Positions 5,466 through 13,231 of a stretch of DNA of 13,232 bases are shown piece after piece. The position numbers and the translations under genes were made by a program. Location of the stretch: assembly GCA_964617555.1 (NCBI GenBank), contig CAZTYP010000054.1, forward strand, positions 1-13,232, in the 5' to 3' direction. Below the pieces are notes generated by a model, which did no database searches, was not told the origin of the DNA, and saw nothing but the letters and a program-made list of their open reading frames with translations. The first letter of the stretch is position 1. Every line of letters starts with the position of its first letter. The stretch is from 1-14-2-50-31-20 sp964617555 (GTDB lineage Bacteria > Bacteroidota > Ignavibacteria > Ignavibacteriales > Melioribacteraceae).

Positions 5466-6806
5466 ATGTCTGAGTATGTAAAAGATTTGGTAGCCGAAGT
5501 TAAAGCAAAAAATCCGAGTGAACCGGAATTTCACCAAGCGGTTGAAGAAGTTCTTACATCTTTGGATGTGGTGTTGGAACGGCACCCCGAATACAGAGCC
5601 AACAAAATTTTAGAACGTTTAGTGGAGCCGGAAAGAGTTTTTATGTTTCGGGTTCCGTGGGTAGACGACCGCGGAGAAGTACAAATTAATAGAGGTTACA
5701 GAGTGCAAATGAATTCCGCAATTGGTCCTTATAAAGGAGGATTGCGTTTTCACCCCTCGGTTACTTTGGGAATTTTGAAATTCTTGGCTTTTGAACAGGT
5801 ATTTAAAAACAGTTTAACAACGCTACCGATGGGTGGAGGCAAAGGCGGTTCCGATTTTAATCCCAAAGGTAAAACGGATGCCGAAATTATGAGATTCAGC
5901 CAAAGTTTTATGACGGAATTATTCCGTCACATTGGGCCCAATGTTGATGTTCCCGCCGGTGATATTGGTGTTGGCGGAAGAGAGATAGGTTATCTTTTCG
6001 GACAGTACAAAAGATTAAAAAACGAATTTACCGGTGTACTTACCGGAAAGGGACAAAACTGGGGCGGGTCGTTAATACGACCCGAGGCAACCGGTTACGG
6101 TGTGGTTTATTTTACTGCCGAAATGCTTAAAACAATCGGTTCAAGTTTTGAAGGAAAGCGTGTTGCGGTTTCCGGTTTTGGTAATGTTGCTTGGGGTGTT
6201 GTTCAGAAAATTAATGAACTTGGCGGAAAGGTGGTTACCCTTTCGGGTCCAGACGGATATATTTACGACCCCGACGGGGTATCGGGTAAAAAAGTGGATT
6301 ATATGCTTTCTTTGCGATTGAGCAATAGAGATGCAATTGAGGGATATGCCGAGCGTTTCGGTGTTGAGTTTTTCCCTGATAAAAAGCCGTGGGAAATAAA
6401 AGTGGATATTGCAATCCCTGCCGCAACTCAAAACGAAATATACCCCGAAGATGCCGAAAAGCTTATAAAAAACGGATGTAAAGTTGTGTGCGAAGCTGCA
6501 AATATGCCTACCACTTTGGAAGCTGTTCATATGTTGCAAGATGCGGGTGTTGTTTTTGCCCCGGGTAAAGCTGCTAACGCAGGCGGTGTTGCGGTTTCAG
6601 GTTTGGAAATGGCACAAAACAGTATGAGATATGGTTGGACAAGGGAAGAAGTTGACCAACGGCTACATTTGATTATGAAAGAAATTCATAATACTTGTGT
6701 AACCACAGCAGAAAAATATAATGCAAAAGGCAATTACGTACTTGGTGCAAACATAGGCGGATTTATTAAAGTTGCCGATTCTATGTTAGACCAAGGTGTT
6801 GTATAA
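5466..6806 (+). CDS. gdhA: Glutamate dehydrogenase (hexameric, probably NAD-type cofactor site)
   Basis: A 446-residue hexameric glutamate dehydrogenase, which interconverts glutamate with 2-oxoglutarate plus ammonia. ATG 5466 follows GGAG at five bases and gives the standard length; the frame is open back to a TTG at 5394, but those 24 residues do not fit the family. Visible motifs are the substrate-binding stretch MNSAIGPYKGGLRF (82-95), the catalytic Lys in MGGGKGGSDF (Lys126), Asp165 in PAGDIGVGGRE, and the Rossmann motif SGFGNVAWG (236-244). The protein closely resembles Clostridium symbiosum GDH, including Phe238, Pro262 and Asp263 at the positions known there as determinants of NAD use; NADP enzymes such as E. 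coli GdhA have small or polar residues instead. Annotation tools may still call it NADP-specific. It lies just after the broken P-II/amt locus and 56 bases before the next gene. Confidence 0.95.
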   Translation: MSEYVKDLVAEVKAKNPSEPEFHQAVEEVLTSLDVVLERHPEYRANKILERLVEPERVFMFRVPWVDDRGEVQINRGYRVQMNSAIGPYKGGLRFHPSVTLGILKFLAFEQVFKNSLTTLPMGGGKGGSDFNPKGKTDAEIMRFSQSFMTELFRHIGPNVDVPAGDIGVGGREIGYLFGQYKRLKNEFTGVLTGKGQNWGGSLIRPEATGYGVVYFTAEMLKTIGSSFEGKRVAVSGFGNVAWGVVQKINELGGKVVTLSGPDGYIYDPDGVSGKKVDYMLSLRLSNRDAIEGYAERFGVEFFPDKKPWEIKVDIAIPAATQNEIYPEDAEKLIKNGCKVVCEAANMPTTLEAVHMLQDAGVVFAPGKAANAGGVAVSGLEMAQNSMRYGWTREEVDQRLHLIMKEIHNTCVTTAEKYNAKGNYVLGANIGGFIKVADSMLDQGVV

Positions 6807-6862
6807 AATTTGCGAGCGGCTTTTTTATCGTTTTACTTATTAATTAATAAAAGTATATTTAT

Positions 6863-9856
6863 ATGAATCCGAGCGAAATAGTTTTTAGCAAGCAAACTTT
6901 ACAAGAAAGCAGAAAAAGAAAATTCCAGGATTTTCACAATCTGATGCCGTTTCGTATTCACGATATTATTCTTGTTTCCAGCATGTACGATTTCTATCTG
7001 TTTGAAGAAGACGGACGGTTATATGAACTGATACGCAAAGAATATCAGGGGCTTAATTTGAGTAACAGTCCTGAACTGTTGCATGTATCAAGTGGTAAAG
7101 AAGCAATTAAACTTGCTAAAAAGGAAGGGCGTTTTAACCTTATTATTACTACACTTCACGTTGAAGATATGACAGCGGTTAAACTGGCAAAGGCAATTAA
7201 AAAAAACGGATTGAATATTCCCGTTGCTTTGTTGGGATACGATAATAATGAAATGGTGGATATTATTAAAAGCAACGAAGCCGATGCGTTCGACAAAATT
7301 TTTATGTGGCAAGGAGATTACAGAATAATCTTCGGGATAATAAAATATTTTGAAGACAGAATGAACGTTGAGCCGGATACAAAGCGTGTTGGTGTTCAAG
7401 TAATAATTTTAATTGAAGACAGTGTCCGTTTTTACTCTTCTTATTTACCTCTTGTTTATACTGAAGTGGTTAAACAAGCCCAGCGGTTGGTTTCCGACGG
7501 GATAAATCTTTCACACAGATTCCTAAAAATGCGTGCCCGTCCCAAAATTATTCTTTGTTCCACTTTCGAGGAAGCTTGGAAGTATTATAAAAAATATGAA
7601 AATAATATTCTCGGAATAATTTCCGATATTGACTTCAAGAAAGAAGGAAAGCAGAACAAAAAGGCGGGTATTTTATTTGCAAAAAGAGTAAAAAAAATAA
7701 ATCCGGATTTACCCATCTTGCTTCAATCTAATGTAGAAAAAAACAGAAAATACGCACATGAAATTGGAGCTGATTTTATTTTTAAAAACTCCTCTACTCT
7801 GTTGGAAGAGCTTCGCACATTTATGAATGAACAATTCTCTTTTGGAGATTTTGTTTTCCGTTTGCCTAACGGTAAGGAGGTGGGACGCGCATCAACATTG
7901 GCAGAGCTTGCCGATAAGTTGGAAGAGGTACCGGAAGAAAGTATTGCTTACCACTCTTCGCGCAATCATTTTTCCAATTGGTTGAAAGCAAGAACGGAAT
8001 TCTGGCTTGCACATCAACTACGCCCTCATAAAGTTGATCATTACCGTTCGATGGATGCTTTGCGTGAAGAATTAATTTCGGCAATTCATCGGTATAACAG
8101 GGATAGGCAACGCGGTGTAATCTCGGATTTTGATAAAAACACATTTAATAAAGTAAGTTATTTTGCACGCATCGGTGGAGGCTCTATAGGGGGGAAGGCA
8201 CGAGGGCTCGGCTTTTTTAGTAGTTTGCTCAGCAATTTTGATATTGATGCATATTTTGAGAATGTAAAAATATTTGTTCCTACTACGGTGGTTATTGCCA
8301 CTGATGTTTTTGACAGGTTTATGGAAGAAAACAACCTTACTAATTTTGCACTTAAAAGCGAGGATGACGAAGAGATAAGAAATGCATTTCTGGAAGCTCC
8401 CAAATTTCCCTACAAAGCTCTAAAAAACTTGATTAATTTCTTATCAATTGTTAAATCTCCTTTAGCTGTGCGTTCCTCAAGTTTGTTGGAAGATTCACAA
8501 GGGCAACCTTTTGCCGGAGTGTACGAAACCATTATGCTGCCCAATTATTGCGATAATGATGAATTGAGATTGCAAAGATTAATTAAAGCCATAAAACTTG
8601 TTTATGCTTCAATTTATTATCAACGTGCCAAGCAATACATAAATGTTACATCTTATCATTTGGAAGAAGAAAAGATGGCGGTAATAATTCAGGAAATGGT
8701 TGGGGCCGTACATAACAATAAATTTTATCCGGAAATATCCGGTGTTGCAAAATCATATAATTTTTATCCCGTTGCTCCGTTGCAACCTGAAGACGGAATT
8801 GTTTCGGCTGCATTCGGGCTTGGAAAAACCATTGTGGAAGGAGGTAATACGGTTAGGTTTTGCCCCAAGTATCCGCAAAATATTCTCCAACATGCTTCTG
8901 TTGACGATGTTCTAAGCTACAGTCAAGAAAAATATTTTGCATTAAAAATGGATGTTACCGAAGAAGATAATTCCGCTACCGAGGAAATGTTTATTAAGGA
9001 ATATTATGTTGAGGATGCCGAAGAAGACGGCACTTTGACAGAGGTAGGTTCAACATATTCCTTTTTTAATCATACTATTTACGACGGTACTTCGCGGGAG
9101 GGGAAAAAACTTTTTACTCTTGCACCCATTCTTAAATTTAAAACATTTCCGTTGCCGGAAATTCTTGATGTTATATTAAGAATGAGTAGCTGGGGAATGG
9201 GTAACCCGGTGGAAATTGAATTTGCCGTAAATCTTTCCGTTCCCAAAAATCAATTGAAAGAATTTGCAGTTGTTCAAATGCGACCCCTTGTTATCAATAC
9301 CGAGTTGGAAGATTTGGCGGTTGACGGATATGAGCGTAGTCAATTAATTTGCTCATCCGATTATACAATGGGAAACGGCAGCCTAAATACAATAAAAGAT
9401 ATTATTTTTATTAACAACGATGAATTTGAAAGGAGTAAAAGCAGAGAAACCGCTCAAGATATCGGCTACTTTAATAAAAAGCTTGTTAAACAAGGGAAAA
9501 ATTATCTCCTTATTGGTGTTGGGCGCTGGGGAAGTTTAGACCCATGGCTTGGAATTCCTATTACTTGGGAACAAATTTCCGGTGCAAAAGCAATTGTTGA
9601 AAGCAATTTTAAAGACTTTGATGTCGAACCGTCTCAAGGTTCACACTTTTTTCAAAACCTAACTTCTTTTAAAGTAGGTTATTTTACCGTTCATAGAAAT
9701 GTTGAAAATAGTTTTCTTGATTGGGATTGGTTGAAAAAACAAAACTATGCTGAAAAGAAAGGGGTAACTTATCATATTCAATTGGATAAACCCGTAACGA
9801 TAAAAATAAACGGTAGAAAAAATAAAGGAATAATTGTTAAGCCGTCCGAAAAATGA
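6863..9856 (+). CDS. Receiver-domain / PEP-synthase-like ATP-binding protein of unknown role
   Basis: 997 residues, apparently cytoplasmic (no signal peptide or membrane span). Residues about 32-165 look like a degenerate receiver domain: LIITTLHVEDM has no phosphorylatable Asp on its third strand. Residues about 177-325 form a second receiver with the expected acidic pair Glu185/Asp186, Asp255 (GIISDID), Ser289 and Lys308, so it may be phosphorylated. From about 430 to 810 comes the ATP-binding domain of PEP synthase/pyruvate phosphate dikinase: GGKARGLG (Lys445), AVRSSSLLEDSQ (Arg537), Glu785 (IEFAV) and QMRP (805-808) are all present. The His swivel domain and the PEP/pyruvate barrel are not recognisable; instead a C-terminal region holds LLIGVGRWGSLDPWLGIP (882-899) and SQGSHFFQNLTS (924-935). 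It is therefore not an ordinary PEP synthase; a phosphotransfer or signalling role is inference. No good ribosome binding site precedes ATG 6863. Confidence 0.85.
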   Translation: MNPSEIVFSKQTLQESRKRKFQDFHNLMPFRIHDIILVSSMYDFYLFEEDGRLYELIRKEYQGLNLSNSPELLHVSSGKEAIKLAKKEGRFNLIITTLHVEDMTAVKLAKAIKKNGLNIPVALLGYDNNEMVDIIKSNEADAFDKIFMWQGDYRIIFGIIKYFEDRMNVEPDTKRVGVQVIILIEDSVRFYSSYLPLVYTEVVKQAQRLVSDGINLSHRFLKMRARPKIILCSTFEEAWKYYKKYENNILGIISDIDFKKEGKQNKKAGILFAKRVKKINPDLPILLQSNVEKNRKYAHEIGADFIFKNSSTLLEELRTFMNEQFSFGDFVFRLPNGKEVGRASTLAELADKLEEVPEESIAYHSSRNHFSNWLKARTEFWLAHQLRPHKVDHYRSMDALREELISAIHRYNRDRQRGVISDFDKNTFNKVSYFARIGGGSIGGKARGLGFFSSLLSNFDIDAYFENVKIFVPTTVVIATDVFDRFMEENNLTNFALKSEDDEEIRNAFLEAPKFPYKALKNLINFLSIVKSPLAVRSSSLLEDSQGQPFAGVYETIMLPNYCDNDELRLQRLIKAIKLVYASIYYQRAKQYINVTSYHLEEEKMAVIIQEMVGAVHNNKFYPEISGVAKSYNFYPVAPLQPEDGIVSAAFGLGKTIVEGGNTVRFCPKYPQNILQHASVDDVLSYSQEKYFALKMDVTEEDNSATEEMFIKEYYVEDAEEDGTLTEVGSTYSFFNHTIYDGTSREGKKLFTLAPILKFKTFPLPEILDVILRMSSWGMGNPVEIEFAVNLSVPKNQLKEFAVVQMRPLVINTELEDLAVDGYERSQLICSSDYTMGNGSLNTIKDIIFINNDEFERSKSRETAQDIGYFNKKLVKQGKNYLLIGVGRWGSLDPWLGIPITWEQISGAKAIVESNFKDFDVEPSQGSHFFQNLTSFKVGYFTVHRNVENSFLDWDWLKKQNYAEKKGVTYHIQLDKPVTIKINGRKNKGIIVKPSEK

Positions 9857-9859
9857 GTT

Positions 9860-9882
9860 ATACGTTATTAAAAAAACGTATT
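9860..9882. terminator. Weak hairpin between convergent genes
   Basis: ATACGTT (9860-9866) pairs with AACGTAT (9875-9881) around an A-rich loop, right between the stop codons of the plus-strand 997-residue protein and the minus-strand barrel protein. On the minus strand the arm overlaps the stop codon. The stem is AT-rich and U-tracts are poor, so it is at best a weak bidirectional terminator. Confidence 0.35.
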
Positions 9883-10459
9883 AAAAGTAAATAAACAAAC
9901 CGGCGGAAATAACAATCAAATTATAATTTATCGAATCTCCGTTAGTATAATTATATCCTACAGAAAGTTCGGCATCCGATTTGTTTTTTGCCAAATTATA
10001 TCTGTATCCGCCACCCAAATAAGCAGAAAAATAGGAGTAATAATCGGAAGAAAGATTTTCTACGGCATTACTCGGAGAATCGAAATAATTTAGATTAAGT
10101 TTCCAAAAGGCAACACCGGCTTGTACAATTGAAAAAAAAGAATGGCTGAAAAAATATTTACCCCCGAAAAGAATATTATAAGATGTTGCCGTAAAATCAA
10201 TTGCTTTACCGCCAATACCTATCGGGGCAACATTAATCGGAATATTAACATAAGATGAGGAAAAAGAGAGAGCAGAATTGTTTGATGTAAAATAATCTGC
10301 CGAAAGTGTTCCGCCGAAACCGGTTTTGGCAATATCGGCAAAATTGCCGGTAGGAACATTAACATTAAAGTTTCCGCCTATTCTGAAGTTAGATTGTGCA
10401 AAATAGTTTGTGAAGCTTAAGAGTAGAAATAAAATTCCGGCAATCTTTTTTTTAATCAT
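9881..10459 (-). CDS. Small outer-membrane beta-barrel protein, function unknown
   Basis: 192 residues. A signal peptide is evident: Lys-rich start MIKKKIAG, hydrophobic core ILFLLLSF, and likely cleavage after FA near residue 21. The mature part has short alternating strands (FRIGGNFNVNVPTGNF, ALSFSSSYVNIPI, YSYFSAYLGGGYRYN, ISAGLFIYF) and a terminal Phe, the pattern of a small barrel of the OmpA/porin-like fold inserted by BAM. The opening RIGGNFNVNVPTGNFAD is typical of Bacteroidota barrel proteins annotated only as 'outer membrane beta-barrel protein'. AGGAAA sits before ATG. It is monocistronic, convergent with the gene on its left and divergent from the aminotransferase. I cannot assign a ligand or role. 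Confidence 0.75.
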   Translation of the reverse strand: MIKKKIAGILFLLLSFTNYFAQSNFRIGGNFNVNVPTGNFADIAKTGFGGTLSADYFTSNNSALSFSSSYVNIPINVAPIGIGGKAIDFTATSYNILFGGKYFFSHSFFSIVQAGVAFWKLNLNYFDSPSNAVENLSSDYYSYFSAYLGGGYRYNLAKNKSDAELSVGYNYTNGDSINYNLIVISAGLFIYF

Positions 10460-10520
10460 AACTTTCCTATTTGATTAAATAAAAAATATGGAAAAAATAT
10501 TTGCAAAACAATCATACAAT

Positions 10521-10552
10521 TTTGCTAATAAATTGTAAATCAAGTAGTTTTG
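10521..10552 (+). promoter_or_regulatory. Bacteroidota-type promoter of the aminotransferase gene
   Basis: TTTG at 10521-10524, exactly 20 bases, then TAGTTTTG at 10545-10552: full agreement with the Bacteroidota -33/-7 consensus TTTG-N19-21-TAnnTTTG. Transcription would start near 10558, giving a leader of about 25 bases with AGAGGA as ribosome binding site. This is the best promoter in the window and supports the taxonomic reading. Confidence 0.6.
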
Positions 10553-10582
10553 ATTATTAAAAAAATAACCATAAGAGGAAAA

Positions 10583-11791
10583 ATGAATAATGTAAAAATT
10601 AAACCGGCGGTTAGAACAGAAAATATAACATATGCTGTTCGCGATATTATAGTTCTTGCAAACGAAGTAGCAAAAACCGGAAAAGAGATGCTTTATTTAA
10701 ATATAGGGGACCCGAATATTTACGATTTTGCTCCGCCTAAAGAGATGATTGAAGCCACGTATAAAGCAATGTTGGAGAATAAAAACGGGTACTCTCCTTC
10801 GTCGGGAATTAAGCCCGCACTCGATTCTATTGAACGTGAAGCCGAACGTAAAGGGATAAAAAACATTTTGGATATTTTTATTACAACCGGTGCAAGCGAG
10901 GCAATTGAATTGGCTTTAACCGCATTGGTAAATGAAGGGGAGAACGTTTTAACTCCCACCCCGGGGTATCCGCTTTACACTGCTATTTCCAGCAAACTGC
11001 AAGCTATGGAAAACCCGTATTATTTAGACGAAAGTAACGGATGGCAACCGGATATTGAAGATATAAAAAGCAAAGTAAACGATAAAACAAAAGCCATTAT
11101 TATAATTAATCCGAATAACCCTACAGGCTCAAATGCCAGTTACGAAACTCTTAAAGAACTTGTCGATTTTGCCGTTGAGCATAATCTTGTAATATTTGCC
11201 GATGAAATTTATGATAAATTATTGTTTGATGATAATAAACTTGTTTCAATTGCATCTATCAATCCCGATGCTTCGGTAATAACTTTCGGAGGTCTCTCCA
11301 AAAACTATATGGTACCCGGATTTAGAATCGGTTGGGGAGTTGTAAGCGGGCACAAAGAAATAATGGATGATTATATAGAAGCAATTAATAAAATGCTTCG
11401 TGCACGTCTTTCTGCAAATCATCCCGAGCAATATGGAATTCCCGCTGCACTTGACAGTAATAACGAACATCTTGTTACGGCAATGGAAAAGTTGACACGT
11501 CGCAGAAATATGACTGTGGAAATGCTCAATGCCGTTGACGGTATTGATTGTGTTAAACCTGAAGGGGCTTTTTATGCTTTCCCGTCAATTGATATAAAAA
11601 ATGAAGATAGTCATTTTGTTGCCGAACTAATTAAAGAAACCGGTGTTATTGTTGTACCGGGTAGCGGGTTCGGTCAAAAACCCGGAAGTAAACATTTTCG
11701 TGTCGTTTTTCTTCCGCAAGAGGAAGTATTGGAAAAAGCATATAAAAGCATTGCCGATTTTTATCAGAAATATAAAAATGAATTTGAATAA
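10583..11791 (+). CDS. PLP-dependent aminotransferase, fold type I class I/II (alanine/aspartate transaminase-like)
   Basis: 402 residues from ATG 10583, chosen because AGAGGA lies four bases before it; the frame extends 11 codons further to a TTG that falls inside the promoter, so that start is not credible. Hallmarks of fold-I aminotransferases are all present: TTGASEAIELAL (101-112), the pyridoxal stacking region TPGYPLY (126-132), NPNNPTG (176-182), FADEIYDKL (205-213; Asp207 and Tyr210 contact PLP), the PLP Lys240 in GGLSKNYMVPGFRIGW, and the substrate-carboxylate Arg in KHFRVVF. The sequence is closest in style to AlaA-like alanine/2-oxoglutarate transaminases, but substrate choice in this family cannot be read reliably. 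It converges with serA across a shared hairpin and sits in an amino-acid-handling neighbourhood; a role in moving amino groups to 2-oxoglutarate is inferred. Confidence 0.9.
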   Translation: MNNVKIKPAVRTENITYAVRDIIVLANEVAKTGKEMLYLNIGDPNIYDFAPPKEMIEATYKAMLENKNGYSPSSGIKPALDSIEREAERKGIKNILDIFITTGASEAIELALTALVNEGENVLTPTPGYPLYTAISSKLQAMENPYYLDESNGWQPDIEDIKSKVNDKTKAIIIINPNNPTGSNASYETLKELVDFAVEHNLVIFADEIYDKLLFDDNKLVSIASINPDASVITFGGLSKNYMVPGFRIGWGVVSGHKEIMDDYIEAINKMLRARLSANHPEQYGIPAALDSNNEHLVTAMEKLTRRRNMTVEMLNAVDGIDCVKPEGAFYAFPSIDIKNEDSHFVAELIKETGVIVVPGSGFGQKPGSKHFRVVFLPQEEVLEKAYKSIADFYQKYKNEFE

Positions 11792-11824
11792 AAATTAACA
11801 GATAAGATTTTTGTTTTTTGAAAG

Positions 11825-11862
11825 ACTCCCGCAATTTGAATCTAAGATTGCGGGAGTTTTTA
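11825..11862. terminator. Strong hairpin terminator between the aminotransferase gene and serA
   Basis: ACTCCCGCAAT (11825-11835) pairs perfectly with ATTGCGGGAGT (11847-11857), an 11-bp stem rich in G+C at its base, followed on the plus strand by TTTTTATTT. It ends the aminotransferase transcript. On the minus strand the tract after the stem is only CTTTC, so stopping of serA transcription there is weaker but possible. Confidence 0.85.
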
Positions 11863-11863
11863 T

Positions 11864-12784
11864 TTATTTGTTAACCTGGAATGTAGTATCACCGTTTTCA
11901 AGGAAGTTTACAATTTGAGTGGCGGCTGCAATGCCCGCATTAATGTTAGCTTCGGCAGTTTGTGCTCCCATTTTTTTAGGAGTGAAATAAACTCTGCTTT
12001 CAAATTTTTCCTTTAATTCTTCCGCATTATTCGGGGCAATATCCGAAACGTATTTGAAATCGGTTCTTTCCGTCATAATTTTTACCAAACCGGATTCATC
12101 AACAACCTCTTTACGAGCAGTATTTACAAGGGTTGCACCTTGCGGCATTTTGTTCAGCAAATTGTAATCGATTGAATTTTTTGTTTTATCGTTTGCCGGT
12201 ATGTGTAGTGAAATATATTGATTATTTGAATATAATTCATCAACGGAGTTGTAAACTTTTACACCATCTGCTTCAATTGTTTCTGCCGGAATGAATGGAT
12301 CAAATGCGGAAATTTTCATTCCGAAACCTTTTGCAATTTTCCCTACCAATTTCCCAACGTTTCCGTATGCATGAATACCGAGAGTTTTTCCCTTTAATTC
12401 CGTTCCCGGTTTGCCGTTAAACAATCCTCGTGCCATATAAACCATTAATCCGAGTGCAAGTTCGGCAACTGCATTTGAATTTTGTCCGGGAGTATTCATT
12501 GCCACAATCCCTTTTGCAGTAGCAGCTTCCAAATCTATATTATCGTATCCGGCACCGGCTCGGACAATAATTTTAAGATTGTTTGCGGCATCAATAACTT
12601 CTTTATCCGCTTTGTCGCTGCGTATAATCATGGCATCGGCATTTTTAACAGCTTTAAGCAATTCCGTTTTATCGGAATATTTTTCGAGTAGTTCCAATTC
12701 GTATCCTGCATTATCAATCACTTTTTTGATTTCTGTTACCGCTGCAGGAGCAAACGGTTTTTCTGTTGCAACAAGGACTTTCAT
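11864..12784 (-). CDS. serA: D-3-phosphoglycerate dehydrogenase, short form with Lys in place of the catalytic His
   Basis: 306 residues. It oxidises 3-phosphoglycerate to 3-phosphohydroxypyruvate with NAD, the first step of serine synthesis. It is the short form: substrate- and nucleotide-binding domains only, without the C-terminal ACT domain that mediates serine feedback in the long E. coli-type enzyme. Visible are VRAGAGYDNID (74-84), NTPGQNSNAVAELALG (97-112), the nucleotide-binding loop LGIHAYGNVGK (135-145, Ala at the first Gly position of GxGxxG), and catalytic Arg224 in NTARKEVVDE. Where most 2-hydroxyacid dehydrogenases have PHIGA with the catalytic His, this one has TPKKMGAQTAEA (268-279). 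This Lys variant is known from Bacteroidales and Entamoeba enzymes, so it is a subfamily mark and not a defect. AAGGAAA lies before ATG. It is downstream of hutU on the same strand with a gap of 66 bases. Confidence 0.92.
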   Translation of the reverse strand: MKVLVATEKPFAPAAVTEIKKVIDNAGYELELLEKYSDKTELLKAVKNADAMIIRSDKADKEVIDAANNLKIIVRAGAGYDNIDLEAATAKGIVAMNTPGQNSNAVAELALGLMVYMARGLFNGKPGTELKGKTLGIHAYGNVGKLVGKIAKGFGMKISAFDPFIPAETIEADGVKVYNSVDELYSNNQYISLHIPANDKTKNSIDYNLLNKMPQGATLVNTARKEVVDESGLVKIMTERTDFKYVSDIAPNNAEELKEKFESRVYFTPKKMGAQTAEANINAGIAAATQIVNFLENGDTTFQVNK

Positions 12785-12819
12785 TTTTATTTCCTTAAAT
12801 AATTATTAAATGTTCAATA

Positions 12820-12827
12820 CAAAGTTA
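12820..12827 (-). promoter_or_regulatory. Candidate -7 box of a serA promoter
   Basis: On the minus strand this reads TAACTTTG, an exact TAnnTTTG match, about 35 bases before the serA start. No TTTG is found at the proper distance upstream, so serA may be read from here or simply together with hutU. Confidence 0.3.
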
Positions 12828-12850
12828 AAAAAACAATTTGTAATTAATAC

Positions 12851-13231
12851 TTACTTTAACATAGGTATTTTAACCCCTTTTTCTTTTGCATTGCTAATTG
12901 CACGTTCGTATCCGGCATCAGCATGGCGTACAATGCCCATTCCTGGATCGTAAGTAAGAACACGTTCCAAACGGTCTTCAGCTTCTTTTGTGCCGTCTGC
13001 AACAATTACCATTCCCGCATGAATGGATTTACCGATACCTACACCGCCTCCGTGATGTACGGAAACCCAACTTGCACCGCCTATGGAATTAAGAAGAGCA
13101 TTCAGGATAGGCCAATCTGCTATTGCATCGCTGCCGTCTTTCATCCCTTCCGTTTCTCGATAAGGAGAAGCAACCGAGCCGCAATCCAAGTGGTCTCTCC
13201 CTATAACTATAGGAGCTTTAACCTTTCCGTC
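12851..13231 (-). CDS. hutU: Urocanate hydratase, C-terminal part (5' end outside window)
   Basis: The frame is open to the right edge; 126 residues are visible, beginning DGKVKAPIVIGRDHLDCGSV and ending PMLK. This is the highly conserved C-terminal part of urocanase: GRDHLD-GSVASP-RETE, MKDGSDAIADWPILNALLN, HHGGGVGIGKSIHAGMVIVADG and ERVLTYDPGMGIVRHADAGY. Urocanase, an NAD-containing homodimer, adds water to urocanate to give imidazolonepropionate, the second step of histidine breakdown to glutamate. A usual urocanase has about 550-670 residues, so most of the gene lies beyond the window. The first Met-like start inside (TTG at 13187-13189) is an internal Leu. Other hut genes may lie upstream on the minus strand. 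Its stop is 66 bases before serA. Confidence 0.95.
   Translation of the reverse strand, partial: DGKVKAPIVIGRDHLDCGSVASPYRETEGMKDGSDAIADWPILNALLNSIGGASWVSVHHGGGVGIGKSIHAGMVIVADGTKEAEDRLERVLTYDPGMGIVRHADAGYERAISNAKEKGVKIPMLK

Noticed and set aside
6807..6862. Terminator after glutamate dehydrogenase at the T-run 6821-6826
   Set aside because: There is a T-run but no convincing stem before it (GCGAGCGGC does not fold well), so GDH and the next gene may be partly co-transcribed.
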